From positions 1-12,443 of the forward strand of contig JAGHSL010000008.1 of the NCBI GenBank assembly GCA_018065885.1: 12,443 nucleotides of DNA, in the 5' to 3' direction. This DNA comes from Candidatus Limimorpha equi. Its GTDB lineage: Bacteria > Bacteroidota > Bacteroidia > Bacteroidales > F082. Below, piece by piece: positions 1 through 6,342 of the stretch. The notes below the pieces were generated by a model. The model did no database searches, had not been told where the DNA came from, and saw only the letters and a list, made by a program, of their open reading frames with translations. The position numbers and the translations under genes were made by a program. How positions within the stretch are numbered: position 1 is the stretch's first letter; the number at the start of each line of letters is the position of its first letter.

Positions 1-317
1 TGAAGGAAACCACCGCCAATCAGATAGTTACGCAAGTTTTGTGCTTCAACGGCATCGAAAACCACATTGCCGTGACCCGTCATGTAAACATACGGATAAT
101 TGAAAATGTCAGGGCTGGATGGCTCAACCGTCGGCACTTCGGGATTGATGTCGGTACCGATTTCCTGATTGCAGAAACGCACCAGATTGGGCATTGAGGT
201 CGGGTTGCCGTACCAGTCACCACCGCCACGGTATTTCAACAAGGCGATGTTGAGTTGCTGGGCGGAGACCATTGTAGAAATCGTTACAAATAATATGATT
301 ATCAATATTTTCCTCAT
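1..317 (-). CDS. DUF4159-type exported protein, N-terminal part (cut by window edge)
   Basis: The minus-strand frame starts at the ATG at 317 and runs off the left edge, so only about 105 N-terminal residues are visible. Residues 1-18 form a classic signal peptide: a short basic start (MRK), a hydrophobic core (ILIIILFVTI) and a small-residue cleavage site, VSA before QQ. The mature part reads LNIALLKYRGGGDWYGNP, followed by a segment with YVYMTGHGN near residue 80. That is how I remember DUF4159 proteins, which adopt a glutamine-amidotransferase-like fold and often sit near MoxR/BatA-type operons in Bacteroidota. The biochemical role is unknown. It follows rsmE on the same strand after a 118-bp repeat-filled spacer, and I see no separate promoter. 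The family call is from memory of the motif order. Confidence 0.75.
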   Translation of the reverse strand, partial: MRKILIIILFVTISTMVSAQQLNIALLKYRGGGDWYGNPTSMPNLVRFCNQEIGTDINPEVPTVEPSSPDIFNYPYVYMTGHGNVVFDAVEAQNLRNYLIGGGFL

Positions 318-328
318 ATTTTTAGTTT

Positions 329-429
329 GCCCTTTCAGGGCGTTTTTCTATCTTTTCCCTTATTTCGCAAAAGGTGTCGTGAACTACGTTCACTTGCCTT
401 TTGCTGTTTCAAGCTGCCCTTTCAGGGCG
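329..429. repeat. Modular palindromic intergenic repeat
   Basis: Two identical 14-mers, GCCCTTTCAGGGCG, lie at 329-342 and 416-429; each is itself a palindrome (GCCCT-TTC-AGGGC). Between them, 367-404 form another hairpin, with GCAAAAGG (367-374) pairing with CCTTTTGC (397-404) and GTGAAC (379-384) pairing with GTTCAC (388-393). The 5' copy is followed by TTTTT on the plus strand, so it could end transcripts from that side. The whole 101-bp unit fills the rsmE to DUF4159 spacer. Its form suggests a dispersed REP-like element, but only one copy lies in this window. Confidence 0.7.
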
Positions 430-435
430 AGCGCG

Positions 436-1149
436 TTATCCATTCCGCATTTGATTTATCAATTGTATCGTATGGCAGGAAACCAATGCCGCCGTTTCCG
501 TTCGCAATCTGGCTTCACCCAAACTGCATGGAACGAAGCCGTTTTCCTTGGCCAACGCCACTTCCTCTGGACTGAAATCGCCTTCCGGCCCAATCAGGAC
601 CAACACGTTTTCACCTTTATTATATAAGTCACACAGTTTTTCAGTGACATCGTCATCAATCCAGGCAATGAATTTCTGTCCCTCAAAAGGCTGCTTCACG
701 AGTTTATCGAACGGCACAATATCCTCGACAATCGGCAATCGCGACTTGATGGATTGTTTCATGGCCGCCACCATCACCTTTTCGAAACGCTCCACATTGG
801 CAGCACGACGCTCCGAATGATATGATGTAAACAGCCTGACTCTATCGATGCCGATTTCAGTTGCCTTTTCCAGAAACCACTCCATGCGCTCGTTAAGTTT
901 GGTCGGTGCGATGGCAATCTCCAAATTGAAATTCCAATGGTCGTAGCCCTTGCGTTGGTTGGTCAAATTGACGGAAGCACGTTTCGGCAAAGCCTCTACC
1001 AGTTCAGCATCAAAGAGAAATCCCTTGCCGTTGGTCACGCAAAAGCGTTCGCCTTCGGTCATGCGCAGCACCTTGACGCAATGCTTGGATTCGTCCTCCG
1101 AAAGGGTGTTCAGACCCTCAACCGCATCCGGGATATAAAAGACATTCAT
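436..1149 (-). CDS. rsmE: 16S rRNA (uracil-1498-N3)-methyltransferase RsmE
   Basis: This SAM-dependent SPOUT-family enzyme methylates N3 of U1498 in helix 44 of 16S rRNA, at the decoding region of the 30S subunit. The 237-residue length is normal for the family. The N-terminal ~70 residues form the PUA-like RNA-binding part (ESKHCVKVLRM near residues 20-30). The C-terminal trefoil-knot domain carries the diagnostic GPEGDF at 187-192 and LGEARLRTETAA at 210-221, both of which build the SAM pocket. The ATG at 1149 gives the usual MNVFYIP start. It lies 83 bp downstream of argS on the same strand and may be read from the argS promoter; no -7 element is seen in the gap. Identification is firm. 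Confidence 0.96.
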   Translation of the reverse strand: MNVFYIPDAVEGLNTLSEDESKHCVKVLRMTEGERFCVTNGKGFLFDAELVEALPKRASVNLTNQRKGYDHWNFNLEIAIAPTKLNERMEWFLEKATEIGIDRVRLFTSYHSERRAANVERFEKVMVAAMKQSIKSRLPIVEDIVPFDKLVKQPFEGQKFIAWIDDDVTEKLCDLYNKGENVLVLIGPEGDFSPEEVALAKENGFVPCSLGEARLRTETAALVSCHTIQLINQMRNG

Positions 1150-1170
1150 TTTTTAACCGAATTTCATCAC

Positions 1171-1229
1171 GTCTCTACAAACGGACGCACGAGTGCGTCC
1201 CTACTCCTAACTCCTAATTTCTAACTCCT
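1171..1229. repeat. Spacer hairpin plus 'ctaactccta' filler repeats between argS and rsmE
   Basis: GGACGCAC at 1183-1190 pairs with GTGCGTCC at 1193-1200 around a 2-base loop. Short direct copies of ctcctaa/ctaactcct follow up to 1229. There is no T run, so it is a poor intrinsic terminator. Hairpins built on 'gacgcac...gtgcgtc' beside 'taactcct' filler are a pattern I associate with Bacteroidota spacers; that family link is inferred. Confidence 0.55.
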
Positions 1230-1232
1230 CAC

Positions 1233-3047
1233 TTACATTCTGTTCGGCATTCCGATTCCCAACAATTCAGAAGCATTTCTCAGCAGGGCGGCCACCATAT
1301 CGCAAATCTGCAGACGGAACTGACGACGCTCCACATCGGCTGATTCTTTCAAAATCGGGCAATCCTGATAGAACTGGTTGAATTCCTTGGCCAGGTCGAA
1401 GATGAAGTTGGCAATCATGGCTGGACTGCGGTTTTCTGCCGCCTGATTCAAGACCATCGGCCAGCCGTACATCATCACGATGATTTCCTTTTCCTTTGGC
1501 TGCAAATCATTCATCTTCACTTCCTTATCGAGTTTGATGCCCATTTCTTCCGCCTTGCGCAAAACCGAGCAGATACGGGCGTGGGTATATTGCACAAACG
1601 GACCAGTATTGCCGTTAAAGTCAATGGATTCTGCCGGATTGAAGAGCATGGTCTTCTTCGGGTCAACCTTCAGGATGAAATACTTCAAGGCGCCCAAGCC
1701 GATGGTGTGATAGAGCTTGTCGGCATCTTCTGGCGACAAATCCTTAGCCTTACCAAGTTCTTCGGAGACGGATTTTGCCGTTGCCACCATTTCGTCCATC
1801 AAATCGTCAGCATCGACGACCGTACCTTCGCGCGATTTCATCTTGCCGTTCGGCAGTTCCACCATGCCGTAGGAAAGATGCTCAATGGCATTGCCCCACT
1901 CACGGCCCAAACGCACCAGGACGCGCTTCAACACATCAAAGTGATAGATTTGCTCGTTGCCGACAACATAAATCAGTTTTTCAGGGTCATATTCCTTCAC
2001 ACGGAGTTGTGCGGTACCTAAATCCTGCGTCATATAAACCGAGGTTCCGTCGCGACGGAGCAACAGTTTTTCATCAAGGCCTTCATCGCGCAAATCGCAC
2101 CAAACCGAGTTATCGTCACGGCGATACAACACGCCTTTTTCAAGGCCTTCCTGCACCAGTGATTTACCCAAAAGATAAGTCTGTGATTCGTAGTAAATCT
2201 TTTCAAAGCTCACACCCAATCTCTTATAAGTGACATCGAAACCGTCGTAGACCCACTGGTTCATCATCTCCCAAAGCTGGCGCACTTCAGGGTCGTTGGC
2301 TTCCCATTTGCGCAACATTTCACGGGCTTCTTGCATCAATGGAGATTCAGCTTCGGCCTTTGCCTTGGCTTCTTCCTGCGCCTTTTCATCCAATTGGTCG
2401 TAGTTTTCAGGCAGCAAAGCCTTCACTTCTTTCTTAAACTCCTTGTCAAACATGACATAGAAATCGCCGATCAGATGGTCGCCCTTCTTGCCTGTCGATT
2501 CAGGCGTGCAGCCATTGCCCCAGCGTTTCCAGGCCAACATGCTCTTGCAGATGTGAATGCCACGGTCGTTCACCAGATTGACGCGCACCACATTCTGGCC
2601 GTTAGCCTTCATGATTTCGGAGACGCTCCATCCCAAAAGATTGTTGCGGATATGGCCCAAATGCAAAGGCTTGTTGGTGTTTGGCGAAGAATATTCCACC
2701 ACGACAGGTTTGCCGCTGATTTCCTTACGGCCAAACATTTCCTTATCATGATTTTCGGCAAAGAACGAGAGCCAATAATTATCTGAAATCAAGATGTTCA
2801 AGAAACCTTTCACCACGTTGTATTTGGCAATCATGGCGGATTCCTTCATCATCTCGGCACCCATTTCGTCGGCCAATTGCTCAGGTTTACGGCCTGCCAA
2901 TTTCAAAAACGGGAACACCACGATGGTCAAATCGCCTTCAAATTCAGGGCGGGTTTTCTGAAAATTGACCTGCTGGACAGGTGCTTCCTGATTGTATAAG
3001 TTCTTGAATGACTTTATAAATAACTGTCTTAATACTTCTTCTAACAT
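1233..3047 (-). CDS. argS: Arginyl-tRNA synthetase ArgS
   Basis: This class I synthetase charges tRNA-Arg with arginine using ATP. From the ATG at 3047 it has 604 residues, a normal length. The N-terminal tRNA D-loop-binding (Add1) domain precedes the ATP-site motif HLGH at 129-132 (inside SSPNTNKPLHLGHIRNN). The KMSKS-type loop appears as GKMKSREGTVVDADD, and the DALR anticodon-binding domain is at the C-terminus. The frame stays open to a GTG at 3068, but a -7 promoter element (3068-3075) overlaps that codon, so transcription should start downstream of it. The ATG at 3047 also matches the N-terminus of Bacteroides homologues as I recall them. It is the first gene of the argS-rsmE block. Confidence 0.96.
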   Translation of the reverse strand: MLEEVLRQLFIKSFKNLYNQEAPVQQVNFQKTRPEFEGDLTIVVFPFLKLAGRKPEQLADEMGAEMMKESAMIAKYNVVKGFLNILISDNYWLSFFAENHDKEMFGRKEISGKPVVVEYSSPNTNKPLHLGHIRNNLLGWSVSEIMKANGQNVVRVNLVNDRGIHICKSMLAWKRWGNGCTPESTGKKGDHLIGDFYVMFDKEFKKEVKALLPENYDQLDEKAQEEAKAKAEAESPLMQEAREMLRKWEANDPEVRQLWEMMNQWVYDGFDVTYKRLGVSFEKIYYESQTYLLGKSLVQEGLEKGVLYRRDDNSVWCDLRDEGLDEKLLLRRDGTSVYMTQDLGTAQLRVKEYDPEKLIYVVGNEQIYHFDVLKRVLVRLGREWGNAIEHLSYGMVELPNGKMKSREGTVVDADDLMDEMVATAKSVSEELGKAKDLSPEDADKLYHTIGLGALKYFILKVDPKKTMLFNPAESIDFNGNTGPFVQYTHARICSVLRKAEEMGIKLDKEVKMNDLQPKEKEIIVMMYGWPMVLNQAAENRSPAMIANFIFDLAKEFNQFYQDCPILKESADVERRQFRLQICDMVAALLRNASELLGIGMPNRM

Positions 3048-3067
3048 AGTACTGAAATTTAATTGCA

Positions 3068-3075
3068 CAAAAATA
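3068..3075 (-). promoter_or_regulatory. Bacteroidota -7 promoter element of argS
   Basis: On the minus strand this reads TATTTTTG, an exact fit to TAnnTTTG. It ends about 20 bases before the ATG at 3047. The upstream TTTG box is poor: a TTGA near 3093 leaves only about 15 bases of spacer. The element decides the argS start, because it overlaps the alternative GTG. Confidence 0.6.
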
Positions 3076-3098
3076 GTAAAAATCGGGATTCAACCGCA

Positions 3099-3314
3099 TC
3101 ATTGCTTACTATCACCTTGTAATTCCGCATAGCAAGCATCTAATTTTTCATGGAACAATTCTCCAAAACGCTCCAAAGGCATGTAGCCCGAGGGAATATA
3201 TTGCGAAGTTCTATGATGCATTGTATTCTTTTGTTTAGTCTCTCCGTAAACAGCTTGAGCTTCTGCAGCCATTGAGGCAACGCATTCTTCTTGCGTATCG
3301 TACTCTTTCATCAT
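3099..3314 (-). CDS. Small protein of unknown function (71 aa)
   Basis: I do not recognise this gene. The first ATG downstream of a good -7 element is at 3314 (ATGATG, so 3311 is equally possible), giving about 70 residues. The frame is open to 3374, but those extra codons lie across the promoter. The protein is soluble and mixed-charge: an N-terminal helix-prone part (EYDTQEECVASMAAEAQAVYG), a basic middle (KQKNTMHHRTSQYIP) and an acidic amphipathic C-terminus (LERFGELFHEKLDACYAEL). It has no signal peptide or membrane segment. It diverges from the toxin-antitoxin pair at 3408, and its 3' end lies about 50 bp before argS. The promoter supports it being real. Confidence 0.6.
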   Translation of the reverse strand: MMKEYDTQEECVASMAAEAQAVYGETKQKNTMHHRTSQYIPSGYMPLERFGELFHEKLDACYAELQGDSKQ

Positions 3315-3329
3315 CCACTTTTTTGATGG

Positions 3330-3337
3330 CAAAAATA
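3330..3337 (-). promoter_or_regulatory. -7 promoter element of the 3099-3314 gene
   Basis: On the minus strand this is TATTTTTG, matching TAnnTTTG, about 15 bases upstream of the ATGATG at 3314. TTGTTG at 3351-3356 could serve as a weak upstream box with a short spacer. Confidence 0.55.
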
Positions 3338-3380
3338 CAAAAACAGTCGTCAACAAGTCCCCGAAACCGCGCATTTTTTA

Positions 3381-3388
3381 TAATTTTG
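3381..3388 (+). promoter_or_regulatory. -7 promoter element of the toxin-antitoxin operon
   Basis: TAATTTTG fits TAnnTTTG and ends 19 bases before the antitoxin ATG at 3408. ATAATT (3380-3385) and AATTAT (3395-3400) form an inverted repeat across the expected transcription start. It is a plausible operator for autoregulation by a ribbon-helix-helix antitoxin, but it is short and AT-rich. Confidence 0.5.
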
Positions 3389-3407
3389 CCGCATAATTAT
3401 TGGGAAA

Positions 3408-3698
3408 ATGATGATGACAACATTAGAAATTGACAAAGCCACCCTCAACAAAGCTTTCCTTTATGCCGAAGCTCACGACATTGATTTGACCGAATTAGTG
3501 AAATCTTTTCTACTGAAATTTTCTGATGGTCAAATCAAAAACCTAAACCGCTTTATCGACAATACCGATTGCAAGCCCTATACTTTGGAGGAATTAAATT
3601 CCCGTATTTCCGAAGCCGAAACCGATATAGCTTCCGGTAAAACATTTAGCACAGAGGAAGTTATGCATAATTTCAACAATCATTTTTCAAAAAAGTGA
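3408..3698 (+). CDS. Antitoxin of a ParE/RelE-type toxin-antitoxin pair
   Basis: This 96-residue protein probably binds and neutralises the toxin encoded by the next gene and represses the operon. Residues 1-38 (LEIDKATLNKAFLYAEAHDIDLTELVKSFL) show the strand-helix-helix spacing of a ribbon-helix-helix DNA-binding domain. The second half (TLEELNSRISEAETDIASGKTFSTEEVM) is an acidic extended or helical tail of the kind that wraps the toxin. Three ATGs stand in a row at 3408, 3411 and 3414, so the start is uncertain by two codons. Its stop codon overlaps the toxin start (TGATG), the usual sign of translational coupling. The function rests on gene order and fold pattern, since the sequence itself is not highly conserved. 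Confidence 0.8.
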   Translation: MMMTTLEIDKATLNKAFLYAEAHDIDLTELVKSFLLKFSDGQIKNLNRFIDNTDCKPYTLEELNSRISEAETDIASGKTFSTEEVMHNFNNHFSKK

Positions 3699-4012
3699 TG
3701 AAAGTCATCTGGTCTCTTAAAGCACAGCAATCATTCATTGAAATTGCCGACTACATCTTCGAGTTTTTCGGAGACAATGCAAAAGATAACTTTAGGGATG
3801 AAATTTTTGCCGTTGCAAAGCAATTGGAAAAAATGCCTAATCTTGGAAAAGCCGAACCGCTTTTAATTTCAAATCCAAAATCCTATAGGAGCATTGTGAT
3901 AAATAAACACAGCAAAATGGTTTATTTCATTGAAAACGAATCAGTTTACATTGCCGATATTTGGGAAACACGAAAAGAACCGTTAAATCAGGCAAACCAA
4001 ATCGATGCATAA
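3698..4012 (+). CDS. ParE/RelE superfamily toxin
   Basis: This 104-residue basic protein is of ParE/RelE-fold toxin type. Family members either poison DNA gyrase (ParE branch) or cleave mRNA on the ribosome (RelE branch). Visible marks are the start KVIWSLKAQQSFIEIADYI, the central MPNLGKAEP, then YRSIVINKHSKMVYFIENESVYIADIWETRKEP. That C-terminal arrangement (R...Y-x-hydrophobic strand, then I-x-D-hydrophobic-x-x-x-R) is typical of ParE-like members. No clear RelE catalytic set can be assigned, so ParE-like is preferred. The ATG at 3698 overlaps the antitoxin TGA; a GTG at 3695 is the alternative. A lateral-transfer origin is likely for such modules but is not shown by base composition. Confidence 0.85.
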   Translation: MKVIWSLKAQQSFIEIADYIFEFFGDNAKDNFRDEIFAVAKQLEKMPNLGKAEPLLISNPKSYRSIVINKHSKMVYFIENESVYIADIWETRKEPLNQANQIDA

Positions 4013-4063
4013 AATAATCAAATTATTTCCTTCAAAAACCGATTCTGGTATCAGAAAAATATA

Positions 4064-4071
4064 TACTTTTG
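4064..4071 (+). promoter_or_regulatory. -7 promoter element of the pyrB leader
   Basis: TACTTTTG matches TAnnTTTG. It lies upstream of the terminator at 4169-4196. No comparable element exists between that terminator and the pyrB ATG at 4224, so pyrB transcripts must start here or further upstream and read through the terminator. The TTTG -33 box is degenerate (TCTG at 4044-4047). Confidence 0.55.
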
Positions 4072-4078
4072 CACTTTG

Positions 4079-4183
4079 ATGATGTACTTAGTGAAGCCAC
4101 AGGACAATCTTATCAAAAAGGAATCGTTTGGTTCCATCACTTTGAATTTCATTTTTTCTTCATTTCGGCGGTCAAATCGTTGA
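4079..4183 (+). CDS. Candidate pyrB leader peptide (33-34 codons)
   Basis: A short frame opens at ATGATG (4079/4082), encodes MMYLVKPQDNLIKKE followed by a Phe/Ser-rich end, and stops at the TGA at 4181-4183. That stop lies inside the 3' arm of the terminator hairpin. It is translated across a U-rich run (4141-4165). A ribosome reaching the stop would cover the hairpin, as in the E. coli pyrBI leader. Weak points: the first ATG is only 8-11 bases beyond the -7 box, so translation would be nearly leaderless unless the GTG at 4091 or another promoter is used, and there is no protein-level support. Treat it as a hypothesis. Confidence 0.35.
   Translation: MMYLVKPQDNLIKKESFGSITLNFIFSSFRRSNR
4120..4165 (+). 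promoter_or_regulatory. Possible transcription-pause region: small hairpin plus U-rich run
   Basis: GGAATC (4120-4125) pairs with GGTTCC (4130-4135), including one G-U pair, around the loop GTTT. It is followed by a T-rich stretch with six consecutive T's at 4152-4157 and TTT at 4163-4165. A hairpin ahead of a U-rich run just before a terminator is what a UTP-sensitive pause site would look like. This is inference from layout only. Confidence 0.4.
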
Positions 4184-4196
4184 CCGTCTTTTTTTT
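4169..4196 (+). terminator. Intrinsic terminator / candidate attenuator ahead of pyrB
   Basis: CGGTCAA (4169-4175) and TTGACCG (4180-4186) form a perfect 7-bp stem with loop ATCG, followed by TCTTTTTTTT (4187-4196). It ends only 27 bases before the pyrB ATG. It could end the toxin-antitoxin transcript, but the only visible -7 element for pyrB lies upstream of it. A role as a transcription attenuator of pyrBI is therefore the better reading. Confidence 0.85.
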
Positions 4197-4223
4197 GTCG
4201 AAACAATTCAAATACACGCAATT

Positions 4224-5144
4224 ATGTCAATATCATTAAAAAACCGCAGTCTGATTTCAATCAGCGACTATTCACCGGAAGAAATCTGCCATGTCCTTGA
4301 CATTGCCGAAGACTTCGAGAAAAACCCACATCAGAATCTGCTGAACGGACGTATCATCGGTTCGCTTTTCTTTGAGCCATCGACCCGTACACGCCTCAGT
4401 TTCGAGACCGCCATCCAGCTTTTGGGCGGCAACGTCATCGGTTTCAGCAGCACCGCCGGCACAAGCATTCAGAAAGGTGAATCTCTGGCCGACACCATCA
4501 CCATGGTGGCCAGCTACGCCGACCTTATCGTCATGCGTAACCCTATCGAAGGCTCCTCCCGTTTCGCTTCCGAAGTTTCCAAGGTTCCGATCATCAATGC
4601 CGGCGACGGTGCCAACCAGCACCCGACCCAGTGCATGCTCGACCTCTACTCCATCCGCAAGACCCAAGGCACACTCGAAAACCTTGAAATCACTTTGGTA
4701 GGCGACTTGAAATATGGCCGCACGGTTCACAGCCTCGTCGAAGCTATGTGCAATTTCAACGCAAAATTCAACCTCGTCTCTCCTAACGAACTGAAACTGC
4801 CGAGCACCGTGAAACAGCACATTAAGGATGCCAACCTGAAATACGAACAGTTCACCGAACTGGAAGATGCTATCCCTCAATCAGATATCATCTACATGAC
4901 CCGCATCCAGCGCGAACGTTTCCCAGATCCGGAAGAATACGAAAAGGTGAAGAATTCATACGTCCTGCGCAACGCAATGTTGGCCAACTCAAAGCCGAAC
5001 TGCCGCGTGCTGCACCCGTTGCCGCGCGTCAACGAAATCCATGTTGATGTCGATGCCAACCCGAAAGCCTATTATTTCCAGCAGGCACAAAACGGTGTTT
5101 ACGCACGTCAGGCTCTCATCGCCTCCATCCTTGGACTTAAATAA
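4224..5144 (+). CDS. pyrB: Aspartate carbamoyltransferase catalytic subunit PyrB
   Basis: This cytoplasmic enzyme condenses carbamoyl phosphate with L-aspartate, the first committed step of pyrimidine synthesis. Its 306 residues match the E. coli-type catalytic chain. The carbamoyl-phosphate loop STRTR is at 53-57 (inside FFEPSTRTR), the 80s-loop lysine is K84 (SIQKGES), and the active-site histidine is H133 in GDGANQHPTQ. GDLKYGRTVHS and, near the C-terminus, HPLPR complete the aspartate-binding half. With pyrI downstream it should form the allosteric catalytic-regulatory holoenzyme. The start ATG has no Shine-Dalgarno sequence and sits 27 bases after a terminator-like hairpin. Its bases are richer in G and C than those of the flanking toxin-antitoxin genes, as expected for a conserved core gene. 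Confidence 0.98.
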   Translation: MSISLKNRSLISISDYSPEEICHVLDIAEDFEKNPHQNLLNGRIIGSLFFEPSTRTRLSFETAIQLLGGNVIGFSSTAGTSIQKGESLADTITMVASYADLIVMRNPIEGSSRFASEVSKVPIINAGDGANQHPTQCMLDLYSIRKTQGTLENLEITLVGDLKYGRTVHSLVEAMCNFNAKFNLVSPNELKLPSTVKQHIKDANLKYEQFTELEDAIPQSDIIYMTRIQRERFPDPEEYEKVKNSYVLRNAMLANSKPNCRVLHPLPRVNEIHVDVDANPKAYYFQQAQNGVYARQALIASILGLK

Positions 5145-5147
5145 TTT

Positions 5148-5227
5148 GGTTTTCAGTTTTCGGTTCACGGTTTTCAGTTTTTCAAATGGTTTTGTTACTG
5201 ATAACTGAAAACTGACAACTGATAACC
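5148..5227 (+). repeat. Filler repeat between pyrB and pyrI
   Basis: GGTTTTCAGTTTT occurs at 5148-5160 and again at 5169-5181. The inverted form AACTGAAAAC is at 5203-5212 within a run of near-copies (aactgaaaactgacaactgataacc). RNA from this stretch can fold by pairing GTTTTCAGTT (5149-5158 or 5170-5179) with AACTGAAAAC. The rest of the gap up to 5268 is AT-rich 'aatctttgaatcttaaatc' filler. Similar runs are common in Bacteroidota spacers. No coding potential or -7 element is seen. Confidence 0.65.
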
Positions 5228-5268
5228 CTTAAATCATTAAATCTTTGAATCTTAAATCACAACACGAT

Positions 5269-5736
5269 ATGGAAAAAAGAAAAGAATTAGTTGTTTCGGC
5301 CATTGAAAACGGCACCGTCATCGACCACATTCCGGCTGACAAAGTGTTTCAGGTCATCAAAATATTGGGTCTCGAGACCATCGACAAGCCTGTCTATTTC
5401 GGCACCAACCTCGAAAGCAAGAAATACGACACGAAAGGCATCATCAAAATCACTGACAAGTTCTTTGAATCCGAGGAAATCAACAAGATAGCTCTTGTCG
5501 CACCGACTGCCACTTTGATTGAAATCAAGGATTTTGAAGTCATCAGCAAGCAATCGGTTGTCATTCCGGAACGCATCGAACACATTGTGAGATGCGCCAA
5601 CCCGAACTGCATCACCAACAAGGAGCATGATGTCCCGACCAAGTTCGTCGTCCTGAAGGGCAAAGACGGACATATAAAACTGCACTGCCACTACTGCGAA
5701 AAGAACACCACCGAAGACAAGTTGGAATTCATCTAA
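5269..5736 (+). CDS. pyrI: Aspartate carbamoyltransferase regulatory subunit PyrI
   Basis: This is the regulatory chain of the ATCase holoenzyme. It binds the nucleotide effectors (CTP, UTP, ATP) in its N-terminal domain and contacts the catalytic trimers through a structural zinc site. From the ATG at 5269 it has 155 residues, the usual size. The N-terminal allosteric part is MEKRKELVVSAIENGTVIDH, with HIPADKVFQVIKILG following. Zinc ligands are C109, C114, C140 and C143 (CANPNC and CHYC). A TTG at 5245 would add eight residues outside the conserved N-terminus and is not used here. It lies 124 bp after pyrB, across the filler repeat, and 6 bp before lemA. Confidence 0.97.
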   Translation: MEKRKELVVSAIENGTVIDHIPADKVFQVIKILGLETIDKPVYFGTNLESKKYDTKGIIKITDKFFESEEINKIALVAPTATLIEIKDFEVISKQSVVIPERIEHIVRCANPNCITNKEHDVPTKFVVLKGKDGHIKLHCHYCEKNTTEDKLEFI

Positions 5737-5742
5737 TCTGCC

Positions 5743-6318
5743 ATGAAAAAGACGTGGACCATCATAATAGCCATTCTCGCCGTAATCCTGATTTGGGGCG
5801 TTTCGACCTACAACAAGTTCATCAAGGCGCAGGAAAACATGACGAATGCCTGGGGGCAAGTTGAAAACGTGTACCAACGCCGCGCCGACCTGATTCCAAA
5901 TCTGGTTGCCGTGGTGAAGGAATATTCCGAATTTGAGCAAGGCACGCTGATTGCCGTCACCGAAGCCAGGGCAAAAGCCTCAGCTACCACACTGACAGCC
6001 AACGACATGACCGAAGAACAACTGCAAAGTTTTGAAGGCGTTCAAGACGAACTGACCAACACACTTGGCAGATTGACGGCCCGCATTGAAGACTATCCCG
6101 ATTTGAAAGCCAACGAACAATATCTAACGCTTCAGGCACAGTTGAAAGGTTGCGAGAACCGGATTCTCACCGAACGCCAGCGTTACAACGAATTGGTTCA
6201 GGAATACAACAAACAAGTCCGCAAGTTCCCAAGCAGCATCATTGCCACAATTTTTGGCTTTGAGAAACGTCCATATTTCGAGGCAAGCGAAAACGCCGGC
6301 CAAGCGCCACGCATTTAA
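5743..6318 (+). CDS. lemA: LemA family membrane-anchored protein
   Basis: LemA proteins have one N-terminal membrane helix and a helical-bundle domain usually drawn outside the cytoplasm; their biochemical role is not settled. Here residues 4-20 (TWTIIIAILAVILIWGV) form the anchor. It is followed by the family signature YNKFIKAQENMTNAWGQVE and by QRRADLIPNLVAVVKEY. A long helical region follows (residues ~60-165), then the conserved end FPSSIIATIFGFEKRPYFEA. The 191-residue length is normal. The start is 6 bp after the pyrI stop, so the two genes are probably co-transcribed. A metabolic link to pyrimidine synthesis is not implied by known family biology. The usual TPM-domain partner is absent. 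Confidence 0.95.
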   Translation: MKKTWTIIIAILAVILIWGVSTYNKFIKAQENMTNAWGQVENVYQRRADLIPNLVAVVKEYSEFEQGTLIAVTEARAKASATTLTANDMTEEQLQSFEGVQDELTNTLGRLTARIEDYPDLKANEQYLTLQAQLKGCENRILTERQRYNELVQEYNKQVRKFPSSIIATIFGFEKRPYFEASENAGQAPRI

Positions 6319-6342
6319 AGACACCTTGAAATACGAAAATCA

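Noticed and set aside
3048..3068. GTG start extending ArgS by seven residues
   Set aside because: Overlaps the -7 promoter element, so it would lie upstream of the transcript start. The ATG at 3047 fits the family N-terminus.
4169..4196. Reading the hairpin only as the end of the toxin-antitoxin transcript
   Set aside because: Possible, but a -7 element sits between the toxin gene and the hairpin, and none sits between the hairpin and pyrB. The attenuator reading explains more.
4272..4880. Minus-strand open frame of 202 codons
   Set aside because: Antisense to pyrB, whose motifs are unmistakable. No promoter or family signal.
5245..5268. TTG start extending PyrI by eight residues
   Set aside because: The extra residues come from spacer filler. 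The ATG at 5269 gives the normal length and puts the zinc cysteines at 109, 114, 140 and 143.
5287..5940. Minus-strand open frame of 217 codons
   Set aside because: Antisense across pyrI and lemA, two well-supported genes; no family signal.
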